DNA of 64,000 bases from Corynebacterium canis (lineage in GTDB: Bacteria > Actinomycetota > Actinomycetes > Mycobacteriales > Mycobacteriaceae), in contig NZ_CP047080.1 of the NCBI RefSeq assembly GCF_030408595.1, forward strand, positions 1,199,247 to 1,263,246, written 5' to 3'. Under the pieces are notes generated by a model. It did not search any database. It saw only the letters and a list, made by a program, of their open reading frames with translations, and was not told the DNA's origin. Of this stretch, positions 37,281 through 46,067 are shown in pieces (position 1 is the stretch's first letter; every line of letters begins with the position of its first letter). The position numbers were made by a program, and so were the translations under genes.

Positions 37281-37634
37281 TTATGCGTGCAGTGCCTCTC
37301 CTTCTACGTCTATACGTGGAATTATACGGTCCAACCACTTCGGTAGCGCCCACGCACGGTCCCCGAGAAGGAACATAGTTGCGGGGATAATTGTCATGCG
37401 CACGATCACAGCATCGAAAAACATCGCCACCGCGAGGGCGTACCCGATGACCACGATAAAACGCTCGTCTACCAGCATGAATGCCGCGAACACGCTGACC
37501 ATAATCAGGGCCGCCGCGGTGACCACGCGGGCGCCGTGCTTAAACCCATTGGACACCGCATTGCCCGCCGTTTTGCCCGGATATAGCCTTCCCGCATGCG
37601 GCTGACCAGGAACACCTGATAGTCCATGGCCAAG
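37281..37634 (-). pseudogene. Remnant of an MMPL-family transporter gene, C-terminal end only
   Basis: On the minus strand, LAMDYQVFLVSRMREGYI is followed, after a loss of one base near 37579-37582, by GKTAGNAVSNGFKHGARVVT in another frame and then by VIGYALAVAMFFDAVIVRMT to the stop at 37281. Joined, this is the last 115 or so residues of an MMPL (RND-type lipid exporter) protein, including the final membrane helices. Everything upstream of LAMDYQ is missing. It is a truncated and frameshifted relic; the 91-aa open frame left after the shift is not expected to be functional. Confidence 0.75.
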
Positions 37635-37780
37635 CTTCGTGAGCGAAATTTTAGCTTAGCCACGCAAAGCTACCCCCAAATACGATCCCGGTGAGACACT
37701 GCCAGACTGCTTGGTCTAGAATGCGTAACAACCCTGAATACATTGTCCAAAAACGATCTCAGATCACGGGGAGACACAGC

Positions 37781-39109
37781 ATGACAAAAACCACCGAACA
37801 CCTTGGCAAGGGCTCCGATACGCCGGTAGGGGTGGCCATTCTGGGCCAAGGAACCGTCGGCCGTGAGGTGCTCCGAATCCTCCTGGCCAATAAAGATTCC
37901 CTCGAACACCGTGTCGGAGGGAAGCTTGAAGTCAAAGGTGTCGCCGTGGGGGATATCTCCAAACCACGCCCCGGCGTAGACCCCGACCTGCTCACCGATG
38001 ACGCCATGGAGCTCATCAAGCGTGACGATGTAGATATCGTCGTCGAGGTGATCGGTGGGGTCGACTACGCTCGCGAAGTAGTACTGGCCGCCCTGCGCGC
38101 CGGGAAATCCGTGGTCACGGCCAATAAGGCGCTGGTGGCCGCGCACTCCGCCGAACTTGCCGAGGCGGCCGATGAGGCGGGCGTCGATCTCTATTTTGAG
38201 GCCGCCGTCGCCGCCGCAATCCCGGTAGTAGGCCCCCTGCGGCGCTCCCTCGCGGGCGACCAAATCGTTTCCGTCGCCGGCATTGTCAACGGCACCACCA
38301 ACTTTATCCTCGACGCCATGGACACCTCCGGCGCCTCCTACGAAGACATGGTGCAGCAGGCAATCGAACTGGGATACGCAGAAGCGGACCCCAGCGCGGA
38401 CGTGGACGGGCATGACGCGGCGTCGAAAGCCGCCATCCTCGCATCGCTGGCGTTCCACACGCGGGTGACCAAAGACGACGTCTACTGCGAGGGCATTTCC
38501 AAGATCACCAGCGAAGACATCAAAACCGCGCGCGAAGCCGGGTACGCCATTAAATTGCTGGCAATTTGTGAGCGGTTTACGGACGCAAATGGGCAGGAAG
38601 TGATCGCCGCGCGCGTGCACCCGACGCTGATCCCCAAGGACCACCCGCTGGCCAGCGTCAATAAGTCCTTTAACGCAATTTTTGTTGAGGCGGAAGCCGC
38701 AGGAAGGCTCATGTTTTATGGAAACGGGGCGGGCGGGGCCCCCACCACCTCCGCCGTGCTTGGCGACCTCGTCGGCGCCGCCCGCAATAAAGTGCACGGC
38801 GGCCGCGCGCCAGGCGAATCTACGTACGCAAACCTGCCTATCGCAAGCTTTGGCGATGTGCTGACGCGCTACCATGTGGATATGCGGGTGGAGGACCGGA
38901 TCGGCGTGCTCGCGGAAGTGTCCGCGCTGTTTGCCAAAAACCAGATTTCGCTCCGCACCGTCCGGCAGGAGGACAAGGGCGATACCGCGCGGCTCGTCGT
39001 GGTTACGCACGCGGCGCGCGAAGCGGACCTCGCCCATACCGTGAGCCAGCTCAAGGAGCTTGCCGCAGTGAAGGAAATTACCAGCGTCATCCGCCTCGAA
39101 GGCGAATAA
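37781..39109 (+). CDS. hom: Homoserine dehydrogenase
   Basis: Start ATG 37781 with GGGGAG 8 nt upstream, giving 442 aa, close to the known corynebacterial enzyme. GQGTVGREVL near residue 25 is the NAD(P)-binding loop, GIVNGTTNFIL and the Lys/Asp catalytic region follow, and the last 80 residues are an ACT domain that gives threonine feedback inhibition in this genus. It reduces aspartate semialdehyde to homoserine. A TAGAAT -10-like box lies about 65 bp upstream, so hom-thrB has its own promoter. Confidence 0.96.
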   Translation: MTKTTEHLGKGSDTPVGVAILGQGTVGREVLRILLANKDSLEHRVGGKLEVKGVAVGDISKPRPGVDPDLLTDDAMELIKRDDVDIVVEVIGGVDYAREVVLAALRAGKSVVTANKALVAAHSAELAEAADEAGVDLYFEAAVAAAIPVVGPLRRSLAGDQIVSVAGIVNGTTNFILDAMDTSGASYEDMVQQAIELGYAEADPSADVDGHDAASKAAILASLAFHTRVTKDDVYCEGISKITSEDIKTAREAGYAIKLLAICERFTDANGQEVIAARVHPTLIPKDHPLASVNKSFNAIFVEAEAAGRLMFYGNGAGGAPTTSAVLGDLVGAARNKVHGGRAPGESTYANLPIASFGDVLTRYHVDMRVEDRIGVLAEVSALFAKNQISLRTVRQEDKGDTARLVVVTHAAREADLAHTVSQLKELAAVKEITSVIRLEGE

Positions 39110-39124
39110 ACAAGGAGTGTTGCG

Positions 39125-40051
39125 TTGCCCACACCATTGCGCGTAGGCCAAAGAGTGAGCGTTACCGTGCCGGCATCTTCGGCGAACCTGGGGCCGGGTT
39201 TTGACACGCTGGGCCTCGCATTGGGCTTGTACGATACCGTCGAGGTCGAGGTCATCGACACCGGGTTAATCGTAGAAGTGTTCGGCGAGGGGGAAGGCGA
39301 ACTCCCGCTCGATGGTTCCCATTTGGTGGTGAAGGCGCTGCGCTCCGCCCTCAAGGCCGCCGACGTGGAGGCGCCCGGATTGCGCGTGGTGTGCCACAAC
39401 ACGATCCCCCAGTCCCGCGGCTTAGGTTCCTCCGCCGCAGCCGCCGTCGCCGGGGTCGCCGCTGGCAATGGGCTCGCCGGTTTTCCGCTTGACGACGCCC
39501 AGCTCGTCCAGCTTTCCTCCGCCTTTGAGGGGCACCCCGACAACGCCGCCGCCTCCGTGTTGGGAAGCGCCGTGGTCTCCTGGACCGATATCCCGGTTGA
39601 TGGCCGGACGCAGCCCCAATACCGGGCCGTTCGAATCCCTGTTCATGAGAGCATTCGGGCATTGGCCCTCGTGCCGGACTTCCACGCCTCCACGGAAGCC
39701 GTCCGCCGCGTGCTGCCTTCGGACATTACCCACCAGGACGCCCGGTTCAACGTATCCCGCTGCGCCGTGATGACCGTCGCCCTGCAGCATCACCCCGAGC
39801 TCTTGTGGGAAGGAACCCGCGATCGACTGCACCAACCCTATCGTGCCGACGTTCTCCCCGTCACCGCCGAATGGGTAAATCGCCTGCGTAACCGGGGTTT
39901 TGCCGCATATCTTTCCGGCGCCGGCCCCACCGCCATGGTACTTTCGGTGGACCCGGTGCCCGACAATATCCGCGGCGAAGCCGAAGAAGCCGGTTTACGA
40001 GTCATGGAACTTCCCGTAGCCGGCCCCGTCGAGGTAACCGTACTGGCCTGA
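39125..40051 (+). CDS. thrB: Homoserine kinase
   Basis: Protein of 308 aa starting at TTG 39125 with AAGGAG 7 nt upstream. GHMP-kinase motifs are [16 protein letters not shown] at the start and the ATP-binding loop [12 protein letters not shown] near residue 97; the C-terminal [10 protein letters not shown] is also typical. It phosphorylates homoserine on the way to threonine. It sits 15 nt after hom (hom-thrB operon). Confidence 0.96.
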   Translation: MPTPLRVGQRVSVTVPASSANLGPGFDTLGLALGLYDTVEVEVIDTGLIVEVFGEGEGELPLDGSHLVVKALRSALKAADVEAPGLRVVCHNTIPQSRGLGSSAAAAVAGVAAGNGLAGFPLDDAQLVQLSSAFEGHPDNAAASVLGSAVVSWTDIPVDGRTQPQYRAVRIPVHESIRALALVPDFHASTEAVRRVLPSDITHQDARFNVSRCAVMTVALQHHPELLWEGTRDRLHQPYRADVLPVTAEWVNRLRNRGFAAYLSGAGPTAMVLSVDPVPDNIRGEAEEAGLRVMELPVAGPVEVTVLA

Positions 40052-40087
40052 CCTTTTGGTGTGGGTTTAGGGGCTGGCGGCGCTGGC

Positions 40088-40180
40088 GGCGTTGGGTTTG
40101 GGTCGCTGGTGTTGGGCTGGAGGCGCTTAGGCGTTGGGTTTGGGTCGCTGGTGTTGGGCTGGAGGCGCTAGGCGTTGGGG
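40088..40180. repeat. 42-bp tandem repeat downstream of thrB
   Basis: Two near-identical 41-42 bp units beginning GGCGTTGGGTTTGGGTCGCT, plus the first 10 bp of a third. GT-rich, no coding character. Confidence 0.85.
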
Positions 40181-40210
40181 CGTAGGTGGCTTTTGGCCTA
40201 AGCGTGCCTT

Positions 40211-40520
40211 GCCCAATTTATTTCTTTGACAAAAGCTGATTGAAAACGCCGCAGGAGCCCCGCTGCGGCCTCGAAATCGGCTACCCATGGTGAACCATGG
40301 CTGAATTTCATCGCCTAACGTCATAGTAATGAATTAGGCCGCCCCCGGTCGGTATCCGCGCCCGGAGTTGAACGTTGTCTATCGATATTTTTTACATCAA
40401 AATCCCGAAATCTGTGTAAAAAATATCGCGGCGGCGGCCCTGGGCGGCCCCGGATGATGAAAATTACACAGAATCCGGGTTTCGTGTGTAAAAAACTTCA
40501 TGCGCAGCACACAACCCATT
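40211..40520 (+). repeat. Composite element: companion (40211-40331) and paired-hairpin copy 2 (40365-40520)
   Basis: The companion contains a 6-bp stem CCGCAG/CTGCGG and, further on, CCATGGT/ACCATGG with a 2-nt loop. After a 34-bp spacer the 156-bp paired-hairpin element follows, with the same 13-bp first stem and TTACAC/GTGTAA second hairpin as copy 1. The same order and the same 34-bp spacing occur at 61942-62253. The rest of the thrB-arnR spacer holds no gene. Confidence 0.85.
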
Positions 40521-40754
40521 CGCGCCCCTTGCTGGTCTGCCTGGTTTTGCCGTTAAGGCTGCATCATGGCCGATGATCCATCGAGGTCCACGCCCAGAAT
40601 CGGAGGTCTGCACGCAGAATTGAGATCCATGCCCAGGATCGAGGGCGGCGAAGCTTTTGCCGTGAAGCCCTTACCTGTTTTGCGTCACTCCGCGCGCTTT
40701 CTGATCACCGGTGATGCGTTACGTGTTGGTTCCAAATCGAAACCAATATCACTC

Positions 40755-41061
40755 AATATATTTTGCAGACAGAACCTTATTTCGAAATGTCACAATGCCT
40801 CTCTGAGGCCCTGAAATGAACCGCCCATGTTGGGCATACGTCGAATTACGTCACAGTGACGAAAATCCATCCCGATGAGTTACACTCGATCCATTCCTAT
40901 GTCCGGAGTTGAACGTTGTCTACCGATATTTTTTACATCAAAATCCCGAAATCTGTGTAAAAAATATCGCGCCAAGCCGCCTAGGCCGCCCAGGATGATG
41001 AAAATTACACCGGATCCGGGATTCTGGTGTAAAAAACTTCATGCACAGCACACAACCCATT
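40755..41061 (+). repeat. Composite element: diverged companion (40755-40860) and paired-hairpin copy 3 (40906-41061)
   Basis: The companion is strongly diverged but still has a central stem, here GCCCA/TGGGC with a 3-nt loop. The paired-hairpin part is 156 bp; its middle reads GCCGCCTAGGCCGCC, a self-complementary variant of the GC-rich centre seen in other copies. It lies 69 bp from the end of the convergent arnR-like gene. With copy 2 it forms a tandem pair in one spacer. Confidence 0.8.
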
Positions 41062-41129
41062 TCCTCAGGCTAAGAATCCGCCACTCCATCGCCCGCCACC
41101 AAGCCACCCGCTTGCCAAGCCGGTATTCG

Positions 41130-41852
41130 TCAATCAGTGGCGTCTTTTCGGATAATCACTTCGCAGGTGTGGGGTCGCGCGCTGGGATAAAGTTCCACGA
41201 CTGCGGTGCCGTGCTCGCATGGCCCGAGAGATTCGGCTAGAAATCCGCGATGAATCGCACATACAAGCTGTGACGGGTTTTCGTTGTCCGAGCTAAACGG
41301 GCAGGCGTGAATAGAGATGCTTGCCGAGTGCTCGTGGGCGTATTGTGGCCCAGGGTCGAACCCGAGCTGCCGTAATGCGCGGGTCAAGGTGGTGGTCGCT
41401 TCGCTGATTTCGGACCATGTTGTGCCGGACCGGTTCAGCCGCCGCGCCCAGAGTACGCCTACTTGTTCGGCTGTTTTCTGCACTTCCGGATCGTCAGGAT
41501 CGCCCAAGTGTTCTACCAGCGCATTGATGAGTGCCGCGTGTTCGCTGAGCACTGCGCTGCCGGAGGGCACGCGAGCGTGGAATATCACTGATGGCCGACC
41601 TCGTCCGCGACTTTGTTCGCGCTCCGTGGCCACTGCGTTCATATCGCAGAGTTCGTCCAAGTGTCCGCGAACGGTATTGACGTGCATGCCGAGGGTTTCG
41701 GCGATTTCGGATGCCTTGGCGCCGTCCTCGAAACTGCGAAGCGTTTCCAGCACGAGTCGCTGCATGCGCGATAGCGGCATGGTGTCTGTGGCGAGCCTCG
41801 CGGTCGGTGGTGGGCGGTTTTCGGTGTCTGGCACGTCTTTGAGTGTACTCAC
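41130..41852 (-). CDS. arnR: ArnR-like helix-turn-helix regulator of nitrate respiration
   Basis: I place the start at GTG 41852, which overlaps the modBC stop as GTGA, giving 240 aa; an in-frame ATG at 42032 would lie deep inside modBC. A winged HTH is visible at about residues 30-75 (SRMQRLVLETLRSF, ASEIAETLGMHVNTVRGHLD). The C-terminal half carries four Cys (CPF, CAIHRG, CEHGT, CEVII), suitable for an iron-sulfur cluster. In C. glutamicum the repressor ArnR is encoded right after narKGHJI and controls it; position and architecture agree here. The symbol is assigned by context plus architecture. Confidence 0.7.
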   Translation of the reverse strand: MSTLKDVPDTENRPPPTARLATDTMPLSRMQRLVLETLRSFEDGAKASEIAETLGMHVNTVRGHLDELCDMNAVATEREQSRGRGRPSVIFHARVPSGSAVLSEHAALINALVEHLGDPDDPEVQKTAEQVGVLWARRLNRSGTTWSEISEATTTLTRALRQLGFDPGPQYAHEHSASISIHACPFSSDNENPSQLVCAIHRGFLAESLGPCEHGTAVVELYPSARPHTCEVIIRKDATD

Positions 41853-43831
41853 CTCCGATCTGCGTTTTTCGTTGGCGTTCCGCCGATTCGTGTATGCGTT
41901 TGAACTCTCGGCTGGAGCGGGGTGATGCGGATGGCTGTTGCTTTGGTGGCCAGCCAGACGTTGTCGCCGACGTTTAACTTCAAGGCGCTTGCCGACGCCG
42001 TGGTAATCGGCACTCGAATAATTGTTCCGCATGCTGCAACGCGGAGCTCTGCGATGCTATTGCTGGATTCGATCGAGTGTATGATTCCGCGCCAGTGGTT
42101 GCGTGTGGATTCCGTGATTGGCGGTGCGTCGTCGAGCCGCACGCTGGTGGCTTCGGGGTTACATATCGCAAGCCCGGGTGCGCCGATTTCCAAGTCGGAA
42201 GTTTGTGCGATTCCGTGGATGTTGCCGGCTTCGGTTTCTAGCACGGCGGTGGAGTCCGTGGTGCTGATGATGGTCCCTGGAATGCGATTGATGCCCGCTA
42301 GTTGGGCGACGAAATTGTTTGGTGGCAGGGTAAGGATTTCGGTGGTTGTGCCGTGTGCGACGGTTTCGCCGCGTTCCAGCACCACGATGGACTCCGCCAG
42401 GCTGGCGATTTCTAGGGGGTTGTGCGAAATCAGAATGGTAGTTCGATCTCCGGCGCTGGTGAGTAGGTATTCGCGCCAGCGTTGCGCCGCCGCCACATCG
42501 AGGGCCGCGAGAGGTTCGTCAAGAATAAGCGTTCGAGGCCGAGTCGCCAGCGCGCGCACCAATGCGACTTGCGCGGCTTGGCCACCGGATAACGATGCGA
42601 TCTTGATGTGCTCTAAGGCTTGCAGTCCGGCGGCGCGGATAAGCGTGGAGGCCGCCGCACTGGATTCCGCCACCATGGCGATCGCTTTATGAACAGTTGT
42701 ATGAACCGGCAGGCCGTGCCTTTGAGTCAGGAGGACGACGCCGCGTCTGTGCGCCGGAAGGTAGGCTTCACCGTCGACTGGCTGGGCGTCGATAATCACG
42801 TTGGCACCGCGGAGTCTGCCGGAAATGAGGTGCGCCAAGGTTGATTTTCCGGCGCCGTTTGGTCCGATGACGGCGGTGATGGAGTTGGGACGGAAATCGG
42901 CTTGGAGGGCTCTGCGTTTGATGCTGATATCGGCGCCGCCCCGCGTTGGGGTGCTGGCGTCTCGGAGTGCATGCGGGTCGAATCCAGAGCCGATATCCGT
43001 GGCTTGGAAAAGTTGTTTGCTTGGCCGGATAAAGAGCGTGATCGCGCCGGTGGCGGCAAGCACGATCGTGGCCAGCATGATAAGGAAGAATGCCAGCACT
43101 AGCGCGCGTCCGGTATCGATCTCTCGTTCTACATAGATGCCGAGCGGCATGGTACGGGTCACGCCGGGAAGGGAACCGGCAAACGTCAAGGTGGCGCCGA
43201 ATTCTCCCAGCGATCGACTGAGCGCGAGGCCGGCGCCGGTCACAATCGCGGGCGCCACGGACGGCAAAATGATCTTGAATACCATTGCGGTTGGGCGGAG
43301 GCCGAGGCCGGCAGCGCTGGCGATGATCTCGGGGTCTAGGTGCCGGAGCGCTTGATCCACAGCGACCACCACGAATGGCAGCGAGATGAATACGTGTGCG
43401 GTAACAACGCCAGCGAATGCAAAGCCGAATTGCAGCCCTAGGAACTCCAAGATCGGGGCGGTGATGCCGCGTCGTCCGAGCGCCGCCGTTAGTGCTAGGC
43501 CGCTTACCACTGGGGGCAGCGCGAGGGGGAGGATCGTGAGCAGGCGCGCTACATTGGCACCGCGGCGCATGGACCGGAGCCACAGCGCCAGCGGGACGCC
43601 GAGGAGCGTGGTGATCACCATGGATAGCAGCGCCGAGGCGAGCGTCACCCGTGCGAGCGCAAATGTTTCGGGGGCGGCCGCGACCTCGGCCACGCGATGC
43701 CAAGGGACGCGAACGAACAGAGCTGCGATTGGTCCGATAATGACGGTGGCGGCCAAGAGCCCACCCAATAGCACCACCGGTGGCAGGTGAAGCCGGCTCG
43801 GACGAAGTGGAGGGAGAGTGGGCTCGCTCAT
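41849..43831 (-). CDS. modBC: Fused molybdate ABC transporter permease and ATPase (ModB-ModC)
   Basis: Start ATG 43831 gives 660 aa. Residues about 10-275 are a ModB-type permease with six helices and the EAA-like loop IIASAAGLGLRPTAMVFKII. Residues about 300-505 are an ABC ATPase: GPNGAGKST, LSGGQAAQ, LILDEPLAALD, and the switch His in ILISHN. The last 130 residues are TOBE/Mop-like molybdate-binding repeats. Fusion of permease and ATPase in one chain differs from the separate E. coli proteins. It follows modA by 20 nt and overlaps the regulator gene by 4 nt. Confidence 0.92.
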   Translation of the reverse strand: MSEPTLPPLRPSRLHLPPVVLLGGLLAATVIIGPIAALFVRVPWHRVAEVAAAPETFALARVTLASALLSMVITTLLGVPLALWLRSMRRGANVARLLTILPLALPPVVSGLALTAALGRRGITAPILEFLGLQFGFAFAGVVTAHVFISLPFVVVAVDQALRHLDPEIIASAAGLGLRPTAMVFKIILPSVAPAIVTGAGLALSRSLGEFGATLTFAGSLPGVTRTMPLGIYVEREIDTGRALVLAFFLIMLATIVLAATGAITLFIRPSKQLFQATDIGSGFDPHALRDASTPTRGGADISIKRRALQADFRPNSITAVIGPNGAGKSTLAHLISGRLRGANVIIDAQPVDGEAYLPAHRRGVVLLTQRHGLPVHTTVHKAIAMVAESSAAASTLIRAAGLQALEHIKIASLSGGQAAQVALVRALATRPRTLILDEPLAALDVAAAQRWREYLLTSAGDRTTILISHNPLEIASLAESIVVLERGETVAHGTTTEILTLPPNNFVAQLAGINRIPGTIISTTDSTAVLETEAGNIHGIAQTSDLEIGAPGLAICNPEATSVRLDDAPPITESTRNHWRGIIHSIESSNSIAELRVAACGTIIRVPITTASASALKLNVGDNVWLATKATAIRITPLQPRVQTHTRIGGTPTKNADRR

Positions 43832-43851
43832 CTGGATCTTGTGCCGAAAGG

Positions 43852-44610
43852 CTACTTGCTGGGTGTAAAGCCGTGCTCGGTCCACATGGTGTCGGCGTCC
43901 TTAGCATCGATAAGTTCGATGATCTGTTCGGCGTCTTGTTGGCGTTGCGATGCGCTCACTACGGCGGCGAGATATTCGTTGGGATCCTCCTCGGCCCCAG
44001 GCACTTCGAACACTTTTACGCTATCGCCGGCGGCGAGGGCGTCGCTGGAATACACCCAACCCGCGTCCGCTTCGCCCGAGGTGACTTTGCCCAGCACGTC
44101 CGTTACGGAGTGTTCGCGAGACACGAACTCCAACCCGGGCAGCAGCTTTTCGACAAACTTTTCGGTTGACCGGCCGCATGGTACCTGCGAGTCGCACGCC
44201 ACGACTTGCGCCCCGCGTAGCGATTCGTCCACTCCCGTGATACGAGCTGGGTTATCCTGCGGCGTGACCAGCACAAGGTGATTGGTCGCAATGACGCGAG
44301 GGTCCGCCACCACACCCGCCTCGACCGCGCGATCCATGGTAGCTTTGTCCGCGGTGATGAGTATGTCGCCGGGGCTTCCGTCGATGAGTTGTTGCACGAG
44401 GGTGGATGACCCTGCATTGACAAAACTCAGCTCGAGTTCGCTCATAGAGTCGATATCTTCGTTGAGTACGCGTGTCGACGCCGCGGCCAGCACCATCACT
44501 GGTTCCGCTACGGCCGAACTGTCGGTGGCGGTGGTTTCGCCGCCGCCGCTACAGGCCGTGGCGGTGCCCAAAATAAGCGCTGCGGCGGCTGCCCGTTGTA
44601 CCTTTTTCAT
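43852..44610 (-). CDS. modA: Molybdate-binding lipoprotein ModA
   Basis: Start ATG 44610 gives 252 aa with a lipoprotein signal: basic MKKVQR, hydrophobic stretch and lipobox ATAC at Cys20. The mature part has the ModA pattern VLAAASTRVLNE, AGSSTLVQQLIDGSPGD, and the oxyanion-contact region GRSTEKFVE. It captures molybdate for ModBC, feeding the cofactor of NarG. It lies 76 nt after narI on the same strand. Starts further upstream would run into narI and lack a signal peptide. Confidence 0.93.
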   Translation of the reverse strand: MKKVQRAAAAALILGTATACSGGGETTATDSSAVAEPVMVLAAASTRVLNEDIDSMSELELSFVNAGSSTLVQQLIDGSPGDILITADKATMDRAVEAGVVADPRVIATNHLVLVTPQDNPARITGVDESLRGAQVVACDSQVPCGRSTEKFVEKLLPGLEFVSREHSVTDVLGKVTSGEADAGWVYSSDALAAGDSVKVFEVPGAEEDPNEYLAAVVSASQRQQDAEQIIELIDAKDADTMWTEHGFTPSK

Positions 44611-44686
44611 TGTCTGACACACACTTTCTCTACGCTCCGTAGGAACGGGCCTGTTGGATTTCCGATGGGCGGGTGTGAATTGTTTC

Positions 44687-45403
44687 CTATCCTGCGCGTT
44701 GGTGATCTTCCATAGTTGCCTCTCGAGAGCGATACACCACATAAGGCCGAGTGGCGTATCCGACCGGGGCGGAAAAGACATGCACCAATCGCGTAAATGG
44801 CCATGCGATAAACAAAATCAAACCCGCAATAATGTGCAGTTTAAACGCCAATGGTACATCGGCCATTAATTCCGGCTGAGGTTGGAATGCGAATACGCTT
44901 CTAAACCACGGAGAAATGGTTTCGCGGTAATCGTAGCCGTGGCTATCGCCGAAGATTTGGGTGCTTACCGTGGCGAAGAAACCGAGCAGGATGGCCACTC
45001 CGAGCAGCAAATACATGATCTTATCGCCGATAGAGGTGGCAAGGTGGACGGTCTTGACAACGAACCTGCGGTAGAGCAATCCAAGAAGTCCGAGTACCGC
45101 CGCAATGCCGAACAGGGTGCCGATATAGGCGGCCACGAAATGATACGCTGCCTCGCTAATGCCAAGGGCGAGCGTCCAAGATTTCGGTATGGCGAGTCCG
45201 ACGACATGGCCGACAATAACGCCGAGCATTCCGTAGTGGAAAACCGGGGAGGATAATCGCAGCAGTTTGGATTCGTAAATCTGGGAGGATTTGGTGGTCC
45301 AGCCGAATTGATCATAACGCCAACGCCAAATCGAACCGATGATAAAAACGGCCAGCGCTAACCATGGAAAAGCGACCCATAAAAACGTGTCTAAACTTGT
45401 CAT
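44687..45403 (-). CDS. narI: Respiratory nitrate reductase gamma subunit
   Basis: Protein of 238 aa with five hydrophobic helices. The heme-b ligand histidines are visible in FHYGMLGVIVGHVVGL (first pair) and in LAFKLHIIAGLILFIAWPFTRLVHVFSAP (second pair). It oxidises menaquinol and passes electrons to NarH. Ends 76 nt before modA. Confidence 0.95.
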   Translation of the reverse strand: MTSLDTFLWVAFPWLALAVFIIGSIWRWRYDQFGWTTKSSQIYESKLLRLSSPVFHYGMLGVIVGHVVGLAIPKSWTLALGISEAAYHFVAAYIGTLFGIAAVLGLLGLLYRRFVVKTVHLATSIGDKIMYLLLGVAILLGFFATVSTQIFGDSHGYDYRETISPWFRSVFAFQPQPELMADVPLAFKLHIIAGLILFIAWPFTRLVHVFSAPVGYATRPYVVYRSREATMEDHQRAG

Positions 45404-45413
45404 TGTCTTGTCC

Positions 45414-46067
45414 TTAACTCACGGTGGTGGGAAATGGCAGCGGGGTACCAATGCCAACGAGCTCGGCGGGCGGCCCCTGGTGGATAAGGTCGTGGTAGTA
45501 GGCGATGGTTTCCGCGTCGATTTGCGGCAATGACATGCATAATGCGGTAATCACGTGGGCGTACGGGGATTCTAATCCCGTAAGCGCCGTGCGGAGCACC
45601 TCTAGGCCGTCGCGGTGAGCGGCCAGCATTTCTACGGCAACCTTGTGGGCCGCGGCGTCGGCAAGCGCGGAAGCCTCGAGGACGACGCACACGTGGTCGG
45701 GAAGCTCTTTGCGGGCGAGCTCGAAGCCCAAATCGTGGATCGCGTCCTGGAATGCGAGGATCGCGGCGCCGCGCTGCCGAGTGTCGCCCACGGAGTAGTA
45801 GGAAAGGTAGAGGGAACAACGACGTCGCTGATCGAACGTAGTTACGTAATGCTCGGCGAGCCAGCGAATGCCGTTATCCCGAACGTGTGTGCAAAACTTG
45901 GTGAGTTCGGTGGCGATCGGCAAGGGGAGCTCCGGCAGCTGAGACTCCGTGACCGCGATGGTCTCCACAAACTCCGTATTGGGGTAATCCAGCAGCAGCG
46001 AGCAGGCCATATGGGTGAGCTGGCGCTGCTGCATGGTCATTCGCACAGGTGAGCAAAACGTGGTCAT
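45414..46067 (-). CDS. narJ: Nitrate reductase assembly chaperone NarJ
   Basis: Protein of 217 aa of the TorD/NarJ family. MACSLLLDYPN near the start and HYVTTFDQRRRCSLYLSYYSVGDTRQRG, the family's most conserved stretch, are both present. It holds apo-NarGH until the molybdenum cofactor is inserted and is not part of the final enzyme. Starts within the end of narH (4-nt overlap, ATGA). Confidence 0.95.
   Translation of the reverse strand: MTTFCSPVRMTMQQRQLTHMACSLLLDYPNTEFVETIAVTESQLPELPLPIATELTKFCTHVRDNGIRWLAEHYVTTFDQRRRCSLYLSYYSVGDTRQRGAAILAFQDAIHDLGFELARKELPDHVCVVLEASALADAAAHKVAVEMLAAHRDGLEVLRTALTGLESPYAHVITALCMSLPQIDAETIAYYHDLIHQGPPAELVGIGTPLPFPTTVS

Noticed and set aside
37281..37556. 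The 91-aa hydrophobic frame as an intact small membrane protein gene
   Set aside because: It continues upstream in another frame as recognisable MMPL sequence, so it is the 3' end of a broken gene.
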